A stretch of DNA of 64,000 bases from Mesorhizobium sp. LHD-90 (lineage in GTDB: Bacteria > Pseudomonadota > Alphaproteobacteria > Rhizobiales > Rhizobiaceae), in assembly GCF_030929505.1 (NCBI RefSeq), contig NZ_JAVFVV010000016.1, positions 62,001-126,000 on the forward strand. The letters run 5' to 3'. The notes under the pieces were generated by a model. The model was not told the DNA's origin. It saw only the letters and a list, made by a program, of their open reading frames with translations, and made no database searches. Every line of letters starts with the position of its first letter. Within the stretch, counting starts at the first letter, position 1. The translations under genes and the position numbers were made by a program. Below, in pieces: positions 1 through 7,455 of the stretch.

Positions 1-1
1 G

Positions 2-106
2 AACGAGCGCGCCTGGATCGAGTTCATCCGGCTTGTATCACGCGATACCGATCCCAGAGCGACACTCGCGCGCGTGCAACTTTTGAAACAGGTGTTTCGC
101 GCATGA
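2..106 (+). CDS. C-terminal end of an unidentified protein (5' truncated by window edge)
   Basis: An open frame enters from the left edge and ends in TGA at 104-106, giving 34 residues with the motif NERAWIEFIRL near the start. The stop overlaps the ATG of the next gene (ATGA), the usual sign of translational coupling, so the two probably form an operon. There is too little sequence to name a family. Confidence 0.5.
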   Translation, partial: NERAWIEFIRLVSRDTDPRATLARVQLLKQVFRA

Positions 107-441
107 ACGATAAATATCCGGAGTTGTGGCCGGCCGGCTTCGACGCGCGCTGGCACGGCAAATCGATCCCGCAGCGCGACTGGCATTTTCATCGGCAACT
201 GCTCGCCCGCTACGGGATCGTGTTGGCGGCTGGCGAGTTCGCCAGCATGCTGCGCGACATCAAGCACGGAGCCGCCTTGCCGATGATGAAGCTGACGCCC
301 CGCAAGGTGATCTACTCGGTCAGGATCGAGCGGGTGCGCGCGCGCGTCTACGTCGCATCTGACGGATTGCAGATCTTCACCGCTTGGCCGCCGAAAAAGA
401 AGCTGAACGAGATCCGGCGGAAGATGTCGTATCGCGACTAA
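103..441 (+). CDS. Hypothetical 112-residue basic protein
   Basis: The ATG overlaps the stop of the upstream frame by four bases. The product is soluble, Trp/Arg-rich and has no signal peptide or membrane segment; it starts MNDKYPELWPAGFDARWHGK and ends in a basic KKKLNEIRRKM segment. I do not recognise the family. The coupling to the preceding frame is the main evidence that it is real. Its function is unknown. Confidence 0.6.
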   Translation: MNDKYPELWPAGFDARWHGKSIPQRDWHFHRQLLARYGIVLAAGEFASMLRDIKHGAALPMMKLTPRKVIYSVRIERVRARVYVASDGLQIFTAWPPKKKLNEIRRKMSYRD

Positions 442-974
442 GCACCTCCACGTCGCCGCTAGCGGCATCGGCCACAGAATCTGACAGAGCACATAACACG
501 CCGGATCCACGGATCACTTCAGATCATGTGACGGAGTTGATCGTGAATTTTTCGACGTCCGCTAATAGGCCGCTCACACGTCCTTGCTCAGGCACGGCCG
601 CACGCATGTTTCACTCAATCACGGCATCAAGGCGGTCGCAACCATAGATGGTATTTTTGACGCAGACCACTTGCCCATCGAAGCAAACCGACAGGTCGAC
701 GCAAGGTTATGAAAGATTTTCTGATCTCTGCTCAAACTGTCGCGCTTATGAGGTCGGCGGCTTGGCACGGCTTTTGCTTCAACTGAATTTGCAAGCCTAT
801 TTTGGCACAATGCAGGAAGACAGATCAGGGAAGATGGCCGGGAGATGATGCGGTGCGTCACATCCGGGTCAGGTCATCGAGACCGGGCTCACCTCCACAA
901 TGGCGACTTATCGGCTGAATTCGCCAGGGGAGGAAAAGGTAACTGGGCAGTGCGCCGAGCACGCGCATTGACGG
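442..974. other. Intergenic region with sigma-54 promoter, otherwise no convincing gene
   Basis: No convincing coding frame was seen in these 533 bases. The open frame at 648-848 is interrupted in logic by the sigma-54 promoter inside it and has no family resemblance. A possible 23-residue leader frame, ATG 900 to TGA 971, begins MATYRLNSPGEEK and ends three bases before the GTG of the Crp/Fnr gene; it has no clear ribosome site and is only a curiosity. Confidence 0.5.
762..778 (+). promoter_or_regulatory. Sigma-54 (RpoN) -24/-12 promoter
   Basis: The sequence TTGGCACGGCTTTTGCT matches the RpoN consensus TGGCAC-N5-TTGC exactly: TGGCAC at 763-768 and TTGC at 774-777. Transcription would begin near 789 and run into the Crp/Fnr gene at 975, leaving a leader of about 185 bases. 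I could not find a clean NifA-type TGT-N10-ACA activator site upstream, so which enhancer-binding protein would drive it is unknown. Confidence 0.7.
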
Positions 975-1706
975 GTGGGTGTAGTGCAGACTGTCATCAA
1001 TGCCAACTATCCTCGGTCGAATGTGGCAGCAGCATCGCTGCAGGGCGCCTCGAACAGGCCGCAGCGACCTGAAGTCGCGAAGCCGCTGTCGCAATTGCGC
1101 GCCGGCAATTCACTCTTTTTCGAAGGAGATGATGGAGACAATGTCTATCATCTGGTGAAGGGAACTGTCGCCTTTTATCGCTTTATGTCCGACGAGCATC
1201 GCGTGATATGCGGATTCGCTTTAGCCGGCGAAGTCTTCAACATGTCGCACAGAGGCATATATCTCTGCTCGGCAGAAGCTTTGTCCGACTGCCTTTTTCG
1301 CCGGCGTAGCAGGAAAGACATCGAGGCGAACCAAGTTCGTGATGAAATGCACGAGAGATACGTGGCATGCCTGGAAAGCGAACCGTGGACGGTGCAATTC
1401 CAGACCCTGCGTCGGCTGCATCTGATGGCGGACGAACGCGCCGCCAACTTCCTACTCGAGATAGGCCGGCGCACCAACCCCACGTTGACCAATGGCTCAC
1501 GCGTGCATTTGGAGATGTCCAGGGCCGATATTGCGAGCTACCTCGGGCTGACGGTGGAAACGGTTGTGCGTTCGCTGAAGCGCCTGGTTTCCATGGGCCT
1601 GCTGATCGCCTATACGCCCCACGAATTCGGCATCCGTGACATCGCGGGCATCTACAGGCGCTTGGGTGTATCACGGGACTGGTCCGGAGGTCTGGCTTAT
1701 CAATAG
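975..1706 (+). CDS. Crp/Fnr family transcriptional regulator, FixK-like
   Basis: The 243-residue product has a cyclic-nucleotide-binding-type beta-barrel (about residues 35-125, with FFEGDDGDNVYHLVKG) and a C-terminal winged helix-turn-helix (about 180-205, MSRADIASYLGLTVETVVRS). The N-terminal cysteine cluster that carries the iron-sulfur centre in FNR/FnrN is absent, as in FixK-type members. These proteins usually control microaerobic, denitrification or stress genes. The likely start is GTG 975; GTG 984 is an alternative. A perfect sigma-54 promoter lies 200 bases upstream, so expression may depend on nitrogen- or symbiosis-related activators (inference). FixK itself is not proven, so no symbol is given. 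Confidence 0.85.
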   Translation: MGVVQTVINANYPRSNVAAASLQGASNRPQRPEVAKPLSQLRAGNSLFFEGDDGDNVYHLVKGTVAFYRFMSDEHRVICGFALAGEVFNMSHRGIYLCSAEALSDCLFRRRSRKDIEANQVRDEMHERYVACLESEPWTVQFQTLRRLHLMADERAANFLLEIGRRTNPTLTNGSRVHLEMSRADIASYLGLTVETVVRSLKRLVSMGLLIAYTPHEFGIRDIAGIYRRLGVSRDWSGGLAYQ

Positions 1707-1937
1707 CTCGCTCAGCACATCGTCTGCCGCAGCCTCATGCCGGCGCCGGACAGTTGGCCGGGTGGGCTGTCAAAGTCTCCCAGATAGATCCCGGCGTCCT
1801 TCGCGGCACCTAGCCGGATCGCCCCGTTTCAAATGAGGCGAGTTCGGATAGGCTGCTCGTGCGAAACTATTCCGTCCGCAACGCGGAAGTTCGCCACAAA
1901 TCACATTCCGTTCGTTCTTCGTCGCTTCGGGGAACGG

Positions 1938-2120
1938 ATGAAATTCACGATCACATACATCCAGGATGGCCAATCGATCCGCAGCGAGAGCTGTGAGGAC
2001 TTGTTGAAAGCGAAGGAACTGGCGAGGCTTTTCGACTCAGGTGAGCAAGACGGCGCGAACGTTCACGACCGAACCGGTAGGCTCATCTTCCACTATCTGA
2101 GAATAGACACTCGCCGCTAA
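1938..2120 (+). CDS. Small conserved-type hypothetical protein (60 aa)
   Basis: The ATG at 1938 follows a GGGGAACGG segment that could serve as a ribosome site; the frame is open further upstream, but that part looks non-coding. The product begins MKFTITYIQDGQSIRSESC, then a helix (LLKAKELARLF) and a strand-rich end (GRLIFHYLRI). It resembles in style the short orphan proteins that rhizobial genomes carry in many copies, in which a beta-strand start is followed by a helix and a GxxxFxY end. No function can be given. Confidence 0.6.
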   Translation: MKFTITYIQDGQSIRSESCEDLLKAKELARLFDSGEQDGANVHDRTGRLIFHYLRIDTRR

Positions 2121-2231
2121 GCGCCCGCACCACCACCGCGACAGGCGTGGGCAGGTTGAATCAGGACGCCATGGCGCCGGCACCCTCCAGAAACAAAACC
2201 TTACTATTTTGCCGGCCTGGAGGCGAGATAG

Positions 2232-2393
2232 ATGACCAGTGAACTCGATATGTTGCGGCTTTCCCATCTGATACGGCGGTTGGTTCGCGAAACAGGCATC
2301 AGAGAGAAAGATGCGCGCGATCTCGTCACAACGTTTGGCACAGAGTGGCCGTCGCTCGTGCGCGAGGCTCATCTGATGGCAGCTGTCAGCTAG
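2232..2393 (+). CDS. Small helical protein, paralogue 1 of a three-copy family (53 aa)
   Basis: ATG 2232 follows GGAGGCGAGATAG, a good ribosome site. The core LVRETGIREKDARDLV followed by WPSLVREAHLM is shared with the frames at 4624-4999 and 5938-6138, so the window holds three divergent copies of one family. The pattern of two short amphipathic helices around a conserved Trp suggests a compact DNA- or protein-binding unit, but that is inference. The TAG stop sits in a CTAG that is also the stop of the leftward frame at 2390-2630. Confidence 0.7.
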   Translation: MTSELDMLRLSHLIRRLVRETGIREKDARDLVTTFGTEWPSLVREAHLMAAVS

Positions 2394-2630
2394 CCGCTGA
2401 CGATCTCGATCTCGTCGAGGATGCTTAGCGCCTCCCGGCAAGGCCCGACCGTTTCGTTGTTCATTTCGGCGAGCATGCGGTGGAAGCTGATTGCCACTGC
2501 CAACTGGTCGGCCAGGAGGGCTGCTCGTTGCCGGTTCATTAATAAAGGCCGTCGCTTCCTTAGCGAGCCGGTTCTGTGCAGTGGCGTTGTCCGGGCCGCC
2601 TGCAAGCAGGATCGCCCGCGTTTCGGTCAT
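2390..2630 (-). pseudogene. Small orphan gene, apparently frameshifted
   Basis: Reading leftwards from ATG 2630, one frame gives MTETRAILLAGGPDNATAQ and on to KEATAFI. A second frame takes over at about 2540 with NRQRAALLADQLAVAISF and ends ALSILDEIEIVSG at the stop 2390-2392. Both halves look coding and join into one plausible protein of about 78 residues if four bases near 2536-2541 are removed. Alternatively, the second half is an independent 49-residue gene starting at ATG 2539. I do not recognise a family. Confidence 0.4.
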
Positions 2631-3078
2631 AGTTGTCTCTAGGTCACGTGGCCCGGGGCGGCTGGCCTTACCCCGCCCCAATCACCCAAGGCCAGCGGCC
2701 TTCACCTAATACGGACACGGCTAAGCTTGGATCACTGCGGCGGCCCGCCTTTACCTGCGCGCGATATCAGATCGGAGCCGGCTGGGCTGCTACCTGCGGC
2801 ATCTCGCGTAAAATCCCTCGGGGGAGACGAGTTGCGGCACGACTTTCGACCGGCTGCAAACGACAACAGGAACGTGAGAAGCGGGAGGCGGCGTGACACT
2901 CCTGGACCGGGCCAGTTGGTGGTTGCTCAGAGGCAGATGTGTTATCAACTGCTCATAGACAGCGGGCCATCGAGGCATTCGCTATATCGACCGGCCGATG
3001 TGCTCTCTGAAGGAGGAACGACGAAGGACGAGGGTCCGGTCGACGGCTGCCCAGTCCAGGGGACATCAGGAGATCGAC
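2631..3078. other. Intergenic region with one stem-loop, no gene seen
   Basis: Apart from the inverted repeat at 2661-2696 nothing here resembles a gene. The open frames crossing it are low-complexity shadows. The last bases before 3079 contain the AGGAGAT ribosome site of the methyltransferase gene. The promoter of that gene must lie here, but I could not place it with confidence. Confidence 0.5.
2661..2696. repeat. GC-rich inverted repeat (9-bp perfect arms)
   Basis: GCTGGCCTT (2661-2669) pairs with AAGGCCAGC (2688-2696) across an 18-base loop, and the stem can be extended by GGC/GCC with one mismatch. There is no T-run on either side, so it is not a classic terminator. It may be an RNA structure in the leader of the leftward small gene or a remnant repeat. 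Confidence 0.45.
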
Positions 3079-4134
3079 ATGCCGCATGATCAGGAGAAGC
3101 TGGACGCGTTCTTGGGAAAAATGGTGGGCGATCTGGGCGCAATCGCGACCGGCGCGGGAGTGGTGCTAGGGGATAGACTTGGCCTGTTCACGGCTATGCG
3201 GGAGGGCGGCAAGATGACCGCCGCCGAACTCGCTGCGCGAACCGGCACTAATCAACGCCTGATCCGAGAATGGCTCTCTGGGCAATCGGCGGCAGGTTAC
3301 ATTGAATATGAGGAAGCAACCGACCGCTTCTATCTCAACCCTGAGCAGGAATTGGTCTTCGCGAATGAAGACAGCCCGGCCTTCATGGCGGGTGCATTCG
3401 AGGTCCTGTCGTCGCTGTGGTTGGACGAGGAGAAGGTGAGGCAGGCGTTTCGGTCGGGAAAAGGCGTCGCCTGGCACGAACACAGCAACTGCCTTTTCCG
3501 GGGCACCGAGCGCTTCTTCCGACCAGGCTACAATGCCAACTTGATCGAATCCTGGTTGCCATCCCTCGATGGTGTGGTTGAAAAGCTCGAACGCGGCGCT
3601 GATGTAGCTGATGTCGGATGCGGTCATGGTGCCTCGACGATCCTGATGGCCAAGGCCCATCCGAATTCCCGCTTCACCGGTTTCGACTATCACGGTCCCT
3701 CAATTGAGCGCGCACGTGCTGCGGCCAGGGAGGCTGGCGTCTCTGACAACACTCAGTTCGAGGTCGCGTCGGCCAAAACCTATCCGGGAGCCTATGATCT
3801 TGTGGCCTTCTTCGATTGCCTGCACGACATGGGTGATCCGGAAGGCGCAGCCGCTCACGTCCATCGATCGCTCAAGCCGGACGGCACGTGGATGGTCGTC
3901 GAGCCGTTCGCGCATGACCACCTGTCCGCCAATCTCAATCCGGTAGGCCGCGTTTATTATGCCGCTTCCACCTTCGTCTGCACGCCGGCGTCACAAGCGC
4001 AGGAGGTTGGCCTGGGGCTTGGCGCTCAGGCTGGGGAAGCGAAGTTGCGGCAGGTGGTGACTAGCGGAGGGTTCACCCGATTCCGGCGCGCCGCCGAGAC
4101 GCCATTCAATATGGTTCTGGAAGCTCGGCCGTGA
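3079..4134 (+). CDS. Class I SAM-dependent methyltransferase with N-terminal winged helix
   Basis: The 351-residue protein starts at ATG 3079 behind AGGAGAT. Residues about 1-95 form a dimerisation and winged-helix part (MTAAELAARTGTNQRLIREW) like that of Rv2258c-type and small-molecule O-methyltransferases. SAM motif I is VADVGCGHGAS at about 175-185, and FDCLHDMGDP at about 248 is the post-motif II region. This family methylates small molecules or proteins and is sometimes annotated as a transcriptional regulator because of the winged helix, which here acts in dimerisation. The substrate cannot be inferred. It stands alone, with a small orphan gene downstream. Confidence 0.85.
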   Translation: MPHDQEKLDAFLGKMVGDLGAIATGAGVVLGDRLGLFTAMREGGKMTAAELAARTGTNQRLIREWLSGQSAAGYIEYEEATDRFYLNPEQELVFANEDSPAFMAGAFEVLSSLWLDEEKVRQAFRSGKGVAWHEHSNCLFRGTERFFRPGYNANLIESWLPSLDGVVEKLERGADVADVGCGHGASTILMAKAHPNSRFTGFDYHGPSIERARAAAREAGVSDNTQFEVASAKTYPGAYDLVAFFDCLHDMGDPEGAAAHVHRSLKPDGTWMVVEPFAHDHLSANLNPVGRVYYAASTFVCTPASQAQEVGLGLGAQAGEAKLRQVVTSGGFTRFRRAAETPFNMVLEARP

Positions 4135-4319
4135 ATCATTTCTAGACCCGCGAGCCATGACGGGGGGCGCTCGCATCCTTGGCGCCCTCAACTCCGCGTA
4201 ACGCCGCCCAAGGGTCATCCCGAGCGGTGGAGATGGTCCTCAATCCCCGCCATTCCTGACGGCAAGGGGGCGTTTGAAAGAGACGATCACGCTTACGCCC
4301 GACCAAGGGAGAAAGCATT

Positions 4320-4559
4320 ATGCCTTTCACCAGATATTTTGGCGTGTTCAACCCCGACGAACTCGCAATCCTTCAAAAGGCCTTCGACCGATTGTGCATA
4401 GAGCGCCTCCTGTCTCAAAAGGACATGGAGCAAAGAGAGGCGTTGGCGGCAGAAGTCGTCCGCGTCTTCCAGCAGGGCGCGACGGTAGAAGCCGAGATAT
4501 GGCAGGAGCTCTCCGACCACCGGCAAAGCCGAAGTGGTGCGGATGGGATCAGCGTTTGA
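4320..4559 (+). CDS. Small hypothetical protein (79 aa), rhizobial orphan type
   Basis: ATG 4320 follows AAGGGAGAAAG. The product is a single helical unit: FGVFNPDELAILQKAFDRLC, then DMEQREALAAEVVRVFQQG. Short proteins with an NPDEL start, a helix with conserved Asp/Cys and a VxRxFQxG end occur repeatedly in rhizobial genomes and have no assigned function as far as I know. The last 25 residues are less convincing and might be an unconserved tail. Confidence 0.65.
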   Translation: MPFTRYFGVFNPDELAILQKAFDRLCIERLLSQKDMEQREALAAEVVRVFQQGATVEAEIWQELSDHRQSRSGADGISV

Positions 4560-4623
4560 GGCGGACGTTCATGGGGAACTTGATGACCCACTCACGTTAG
4601 CATCCGAGGGGAAGGATGGCATT

Positions 4624-4999
4624 ATGGCAGAGGATCAAGACGGCCAATCGAGCCGCTACATAAGGCAAATTGTCGACCGACCTCGTCAGGGAAACCGGCG
4701 TCACCGAGGATCAAGCGGCAGAATTCATTGGGACGAGCTGGCCATCTCTCGTTCGTGAGGCGCACTTGCTTCTCAATCGCCACGTAAGCCAAGTGGCACA
4801 ACGTCCCGCCACGGCGGTGAGAGCGACAGTATTTGCTCAGAACGCGAACGGCGTGGGAACGGGCGAGCAACTTCGCTATGTCAGGAGATGTTGGCAGGAA
4901 ACTTCTTTCCGGCGGGAAATGGACGCCAGCCGTGAAAGGTGCCACCACCGCCACGGTCGTAGTGCAGCCATTTACAAAACTGAAACCATAACCAGATAA
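4624..4999 (+). pseudogene. Paralogue 2 of the small-protein family, broken by a 4-bp duplication
   Basis: ATG 4624 has a strong ribosome site (GGGGAAGG) and the frame reads MAEDQDGQSSRYIRQIVD, then loses the family pattern. In another frame the family core follows at once: LVRETGVTEDQAAEFIG and SWPSLVREAHLLL. The switch coincides with a tandem duplication of CGAC at 4674-4681. Removing one copy restores one frame through YIRQIVDLVRETG, matching the paralogues at 2232 and 5938. A TTG start at 4670 could instead give a shortened product, so loss of function is likely but not certain. The restored frame stays open to 4999, longer than its relatives. Confidence 0.6.
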
Positions 5000-5031
5000 A
5001 ATTCGAGTTTCACGGCGCGAGGTGACACCCG

Positions 5032-5226
5032 ATGTGGCTTCAGCTCGCCAAAAGGGACGGCCTACCCATTCTCGTGAACATGGGCTGGATCGCCGAGGCA
5101 CTTCCCGCCCTTGGTGGTTCGGTGCTGGTCTTCGACAGGGTGCTCGGTGCCGACAAAAAGCTCGCCGTTGCAGAGACCGTCACCGAAGTCGCCGAAGTTC
5201 TGGGATCGGTGCGCGCCGCGAAGTAG
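5032..5226 (+). CDS. Small hypothetical protein (64 aa), weakly FlbD-like
   Basis: ATG 5032 lies behind GAGGTGA. The pattern is a short strand (MWLQLAKRDGLPILVNMGWI), a loop with GGSVLVFD, then ETVTEVAEVL. This recalls the FlbD fold (a small beta protein ending in an ESxxEVxxxV helix), but the similarity is weak and no flagellar genes are nearby, so I do not call it FlbD. The 3' end overlaps the RMF-like gene on the other strand by 47 bases. Confidence 0.6.
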   Translation: MWLQLAKRDGLPILVNMGWIAEALPALGGSVLVFDRVLGADKKLAVAETVTEVAEVLGSVRAAK

Positions 5227-5422
5227 AGCCCTCACGTCCGACTGCTGAAAGGTAGGCGCTCAGATCGATCACCTTCTCATCGAGATCGATTGCCTCCCCC
5301 TGATCCCAACCGAAATGCCATTCGACATTTGCGGCTGTCCCAGGCTCATAGGGGCAAGATGAACGTGGCGCCGCTCCGCAAGAAGCGGCTCTGCCTTCTT
5401 CGATGACGTCGACGCCTGGCAT
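5180..5422 (-). CDS. RMF-like small protein (ribosome modulation factor/CrpP type)
   Basis: The frame starts at ATG 5422 behind AGGAGAG, one of the best ribosome sites in this part of the window, and encodes 80 residues. The segment IEEGRAASCGAAPRSSCPY followed by EWHFGWDQGEA follows the RMF-type pattern (EGxxAxxxGxxxxxCPY...W..GW..G). RMF proteins bind ribosomes in slow growth; CrpP-like members have other reported roles, so the function here is open. The last 15 codons run antisense into the 5032-5226 gene. Confidence 0.65.
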   Translation of the reverse strand: MPGVDVIEEGRAASCGAAPRSSCPYEPGTAANVEWHFGWDQGEAIDLDEKVIDLSAYLSAVGREGSTSRRAPIPELRRLR

Positions 5423-5641
5423 GCACTCTCCTATTGTCTTGTGGGAAACCCCGGCCCTAACATTGGGGTTTGGCCGAGCCGGTCGGGTGCGGCTTCTGAC
5501 AGAGAAGCCACTTTGCATGGTCACCGCGCGGTTGAAGCGGTGGCAATAAAGTTTGATGTCCCCAATTAGTTTTTCCACGCCGATTTCTGCAACGACTCGC
5601 CTGCCTGCGCATTGATTCGCCCAAGTCGAGAGGTGTTGCGT

Positions 5642-5938
5642 ATGTGGGCCAAAGGCAAAGGCATCCGAGTATCTGCACCGGCAAGCCGAAGGGCCCCGGC
5701 CGTGCGGCCTTCGATTGGCAACCATCTTCGTCAGCGTAGGGCCGTCAAAGAGCTGCTCGATCGCCAGCGCGTTCGCATCATCAGCCAGCGCATTTCAGAT
5801 GGGGAGATGTGGTCGGCGACTGTGCGCGTCGGTAGTGACTATTACGAGGTGCGCCCGATCGACCTTGCTCTCCTTCAGGATGGGCATTCGCCCGAATGGC
5901 TGGGCCTGGAGCCGATCCCAGACGATCAAGAAATCTGA
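5642..5938 (+). CDS. Hypothetical protein (98 aa) coupled to small-protein paralogue 3
   Basis: I choose ATG 5642 (MWAKGKGIRV) because GAGAGGTG stands just upstream; a TTG at 5612 would add ten residues. The N-terminal half is basic, and the C-terminal half has strands and acidic residues (GDMWSATVRV-like and DYYEVRPIDLALLQDG). The stop overlaps the next start as TGATG, so the two are translated together. The family is not recognised. Confidence 0.6.
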   Translation: MWAKGKGIRVSAPASRRAPAVRPSIGNHLRQRRAVKELLDRQRVRIISQRISDGEMWSATVRVGSDYYEVRPIDLALLQDGHSPEWLGLEPIPDDQEI

Positions 5939-6138
5939 TGATACAGCCCGGCGAATGGGTGAGCGGTGAAGTCAAGCGTTTGCTTGCGAAGCGGCTTGTC
6001 AAGGAAACTGGAATCACCCACGCGCAGGCGGCTGAGCTTGTCGTTCACTTAGGCCCCAACTGGAGGTCGCTAATCCGCGAGGCTAGGAATATGCAAGGTA
6101 TCGTTTGCCGCGAGACAAGCGGACATCCTATCGAGTGA
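5938..6138 (+). CDS. Small helical protein, paralogue 3 (66 aa)
   Basis: ATG 5938 overlaps the stop of the upstream gene. The core RLVKETGITHAQAAELV then LGPNWRSLIREARNM aligns without gaps to the family seen at 2232 and 4624. It has an N-terminal extension (MIQPGEWVSGEVKRLLAK) and a C-terminal tail with one Cys. The function is unknown; the conserved elements are the L-V-[RK]-E-T-G helix and the W-x-S-L-[VI]-R-E-A helix. Confidence 0.7.
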   Translation: MIQPGEWVSGEVKRLLAKRLVKETGITHAQAAELVVHLGPNWRSLIREARNMQGIVCRETSGHPIE

Positions 6139-6390
6139 AGCGGCTGCGGAACTGTGGCCGGGCGTCCCTACATCCACCCAGCGGGCGGCTCTTTCAGCCC
6201 GTGTGCCCAGAGCAGCGATCCGATCGCTGGGCGGACATCTTTGAAAGACCAACGAGCGGCCCGTGCGCGCTCGGCAGGGATAGTTGTGCTGGCTTCCGTG
6301 TGGCCGATGGACTCTGTCATGGAACTGCAGCTCGCCGCCAATGTCGTGGGACAGGATGTCCCTTAGGTCGTCCGCCGGCGTCGCCGGCTC

Positions 6391-6745
6391 GAGCCTTGCC
6401 GCCATCCGCCGGGCTTTTTGTCCATTCATAGAAGCCGTCCGCCGGGATCAGGCATCGCTTCGACTTGTAGGCATCCTTAAAGGCGCCGGACGTGGCCGCC
6501 GTCTCGATTCAGGCGTTGAACATCGCCTGCTTGGGCATCTCTTTCGCCCACCAGGGGACCAGCCACCAGCGTCCCTCCTTGAGGCTGTGATTGCCGCCCT
6601 CGCCGGCCGTGACAAAGAAGACGTTCTGTGTCGGTGCGATGTTGTAGCGGGGCTCGTCGTTGCGCTGCTTTTCCCAATCGAGGGTCAGCCGGTAGAGCCG
6701 ATGAAGTTCCAACCAAGGGAGAAAGCGCGTGTATCGGCTACACAT
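6391..6745 (-). pseudogene. SRAP/YedK-type (HMCES) peptidase, broken by a stop and truncated
   Basis: From ATG 6745 the frame has the SRAP hallmark Cys2 (MCSRYTRF), the active-site region PRYNIAPTQNV at about residues 32-42 and LVPWWAKE near 62. After MFNA, where the family has Arg, a TGA stands at 6509-6511. The same frame then continues with clear family sequence (IETAATSGAFKDAYKSKRCL, IPADGFYEWTKSPADGGK) to about 6391 and loses similarity, so roughly the last third is missing. SRAP proteins cross-link to abasic sites in single-stranded DNA. A point change CGA to TGA plus a 3' deletion explains what is seen. Confidence 0.8.
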
Positions 6746-6799
6746 CAGAAGGATGCCCTGCGCAACATCGGCGCATCCTGGCCGCGCAGGCCGTAGGCG

Positions 6800-7419
6800 T
6801 CAACAGACCCTGGTTGCCTGTGCCCCATCGAGCAATTGTCGTGCTTGCGGTTCGGTTACCTCGATCAAAGCTTCGACAGCAGTGCCGAATCCCGCGAGAG
6901 TGGCGCTCGGGTCGCCTTTGCCATCGCGCGCCATTTCGATACTGTGGGCGGTGATCGTGACGTCATCGACGAAGGAGCGGATGCCGAGTTCGTCCATGTC
7001 GGCGGCGACGATCCAGGCGTAGATCAAGATGCGTTTGCCATCTTGTCGGGTCCAGATGCGTTTCCGGGCCAAGCGGCGTAAGGCTGCGATCGCCGTCGCT
7101 CGGTCGGCGAGTTGCGCCTCGGGATCGAAGACGATTTCCAGGTTGGCAGATGCCGGTCTACGCTCCTCGTCCCATGCAGCGCAGGCGCCTCGACGGCCGC
7201 CGTCTCAGCCTTGTCCCATACCGATGCGGCCTCATACTGGTCGGCGGTGATCACTTCGTCATCGAAGCCCGACATATCCCAGGCCTCCCGCGCGAACCGG
7301 CCTTTGGCCGCGACAAGTGGTTCGATCCTTGCCTGACGGAATACCGCCATTGCTGCCTCGACACCGCGGCGCAGTTCATCTGGCGTTGCCGTCGGAATGG
7401 ATATCTTGATCGGGGTCAT
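6800..7419 (-). pseudogene. Unknown gene split by a frameshift, last of the leftward SOS-side operon
   Basis: Reading leftwards from ATG 7419, the first frame gives about 78 residues (MTPIKISIPTATPDELRRGV to WDKAETAAVEA). At about 7185 coding character passes to another frame with AAWDEERRPASANLEIVFD and RKRIWTRQDGKRILIYAW, ending at the stop 6800-6802. Joined by a one- or two-base correction this would be a single protein of about 205 residues. The second half could alternatively be expressed from an internal start. No family is recognised. It follows the genes at 8213 and 7456 in the same direction. Confidence 0.5.
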
Positions 7420-7455
7420 ACTGGGTTCACTCCCGACAAATCCATAAGGAAGGTC

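Noticed and set aside
648-848. 66-codon frame upstream of the Crp/Fnr gene
   Set aside because: It contains the sigma-54 promoter in its middle and resembles no protein.
4674-4681. Sequencing error as cause of the CGAC duplication
   Set aside because: Cannot be excluded, but an exact 4-base tandem duplication is a typical slippage mutation and the region shows other decayed genes.
6168-6320. 50-codon leftward frame beginning MTESIGHTEASTT
   Set aside because: Looks slightly coding but has no ribosome site, and lies in the decayed area behind the SRAP pseudogene; too weak to list.
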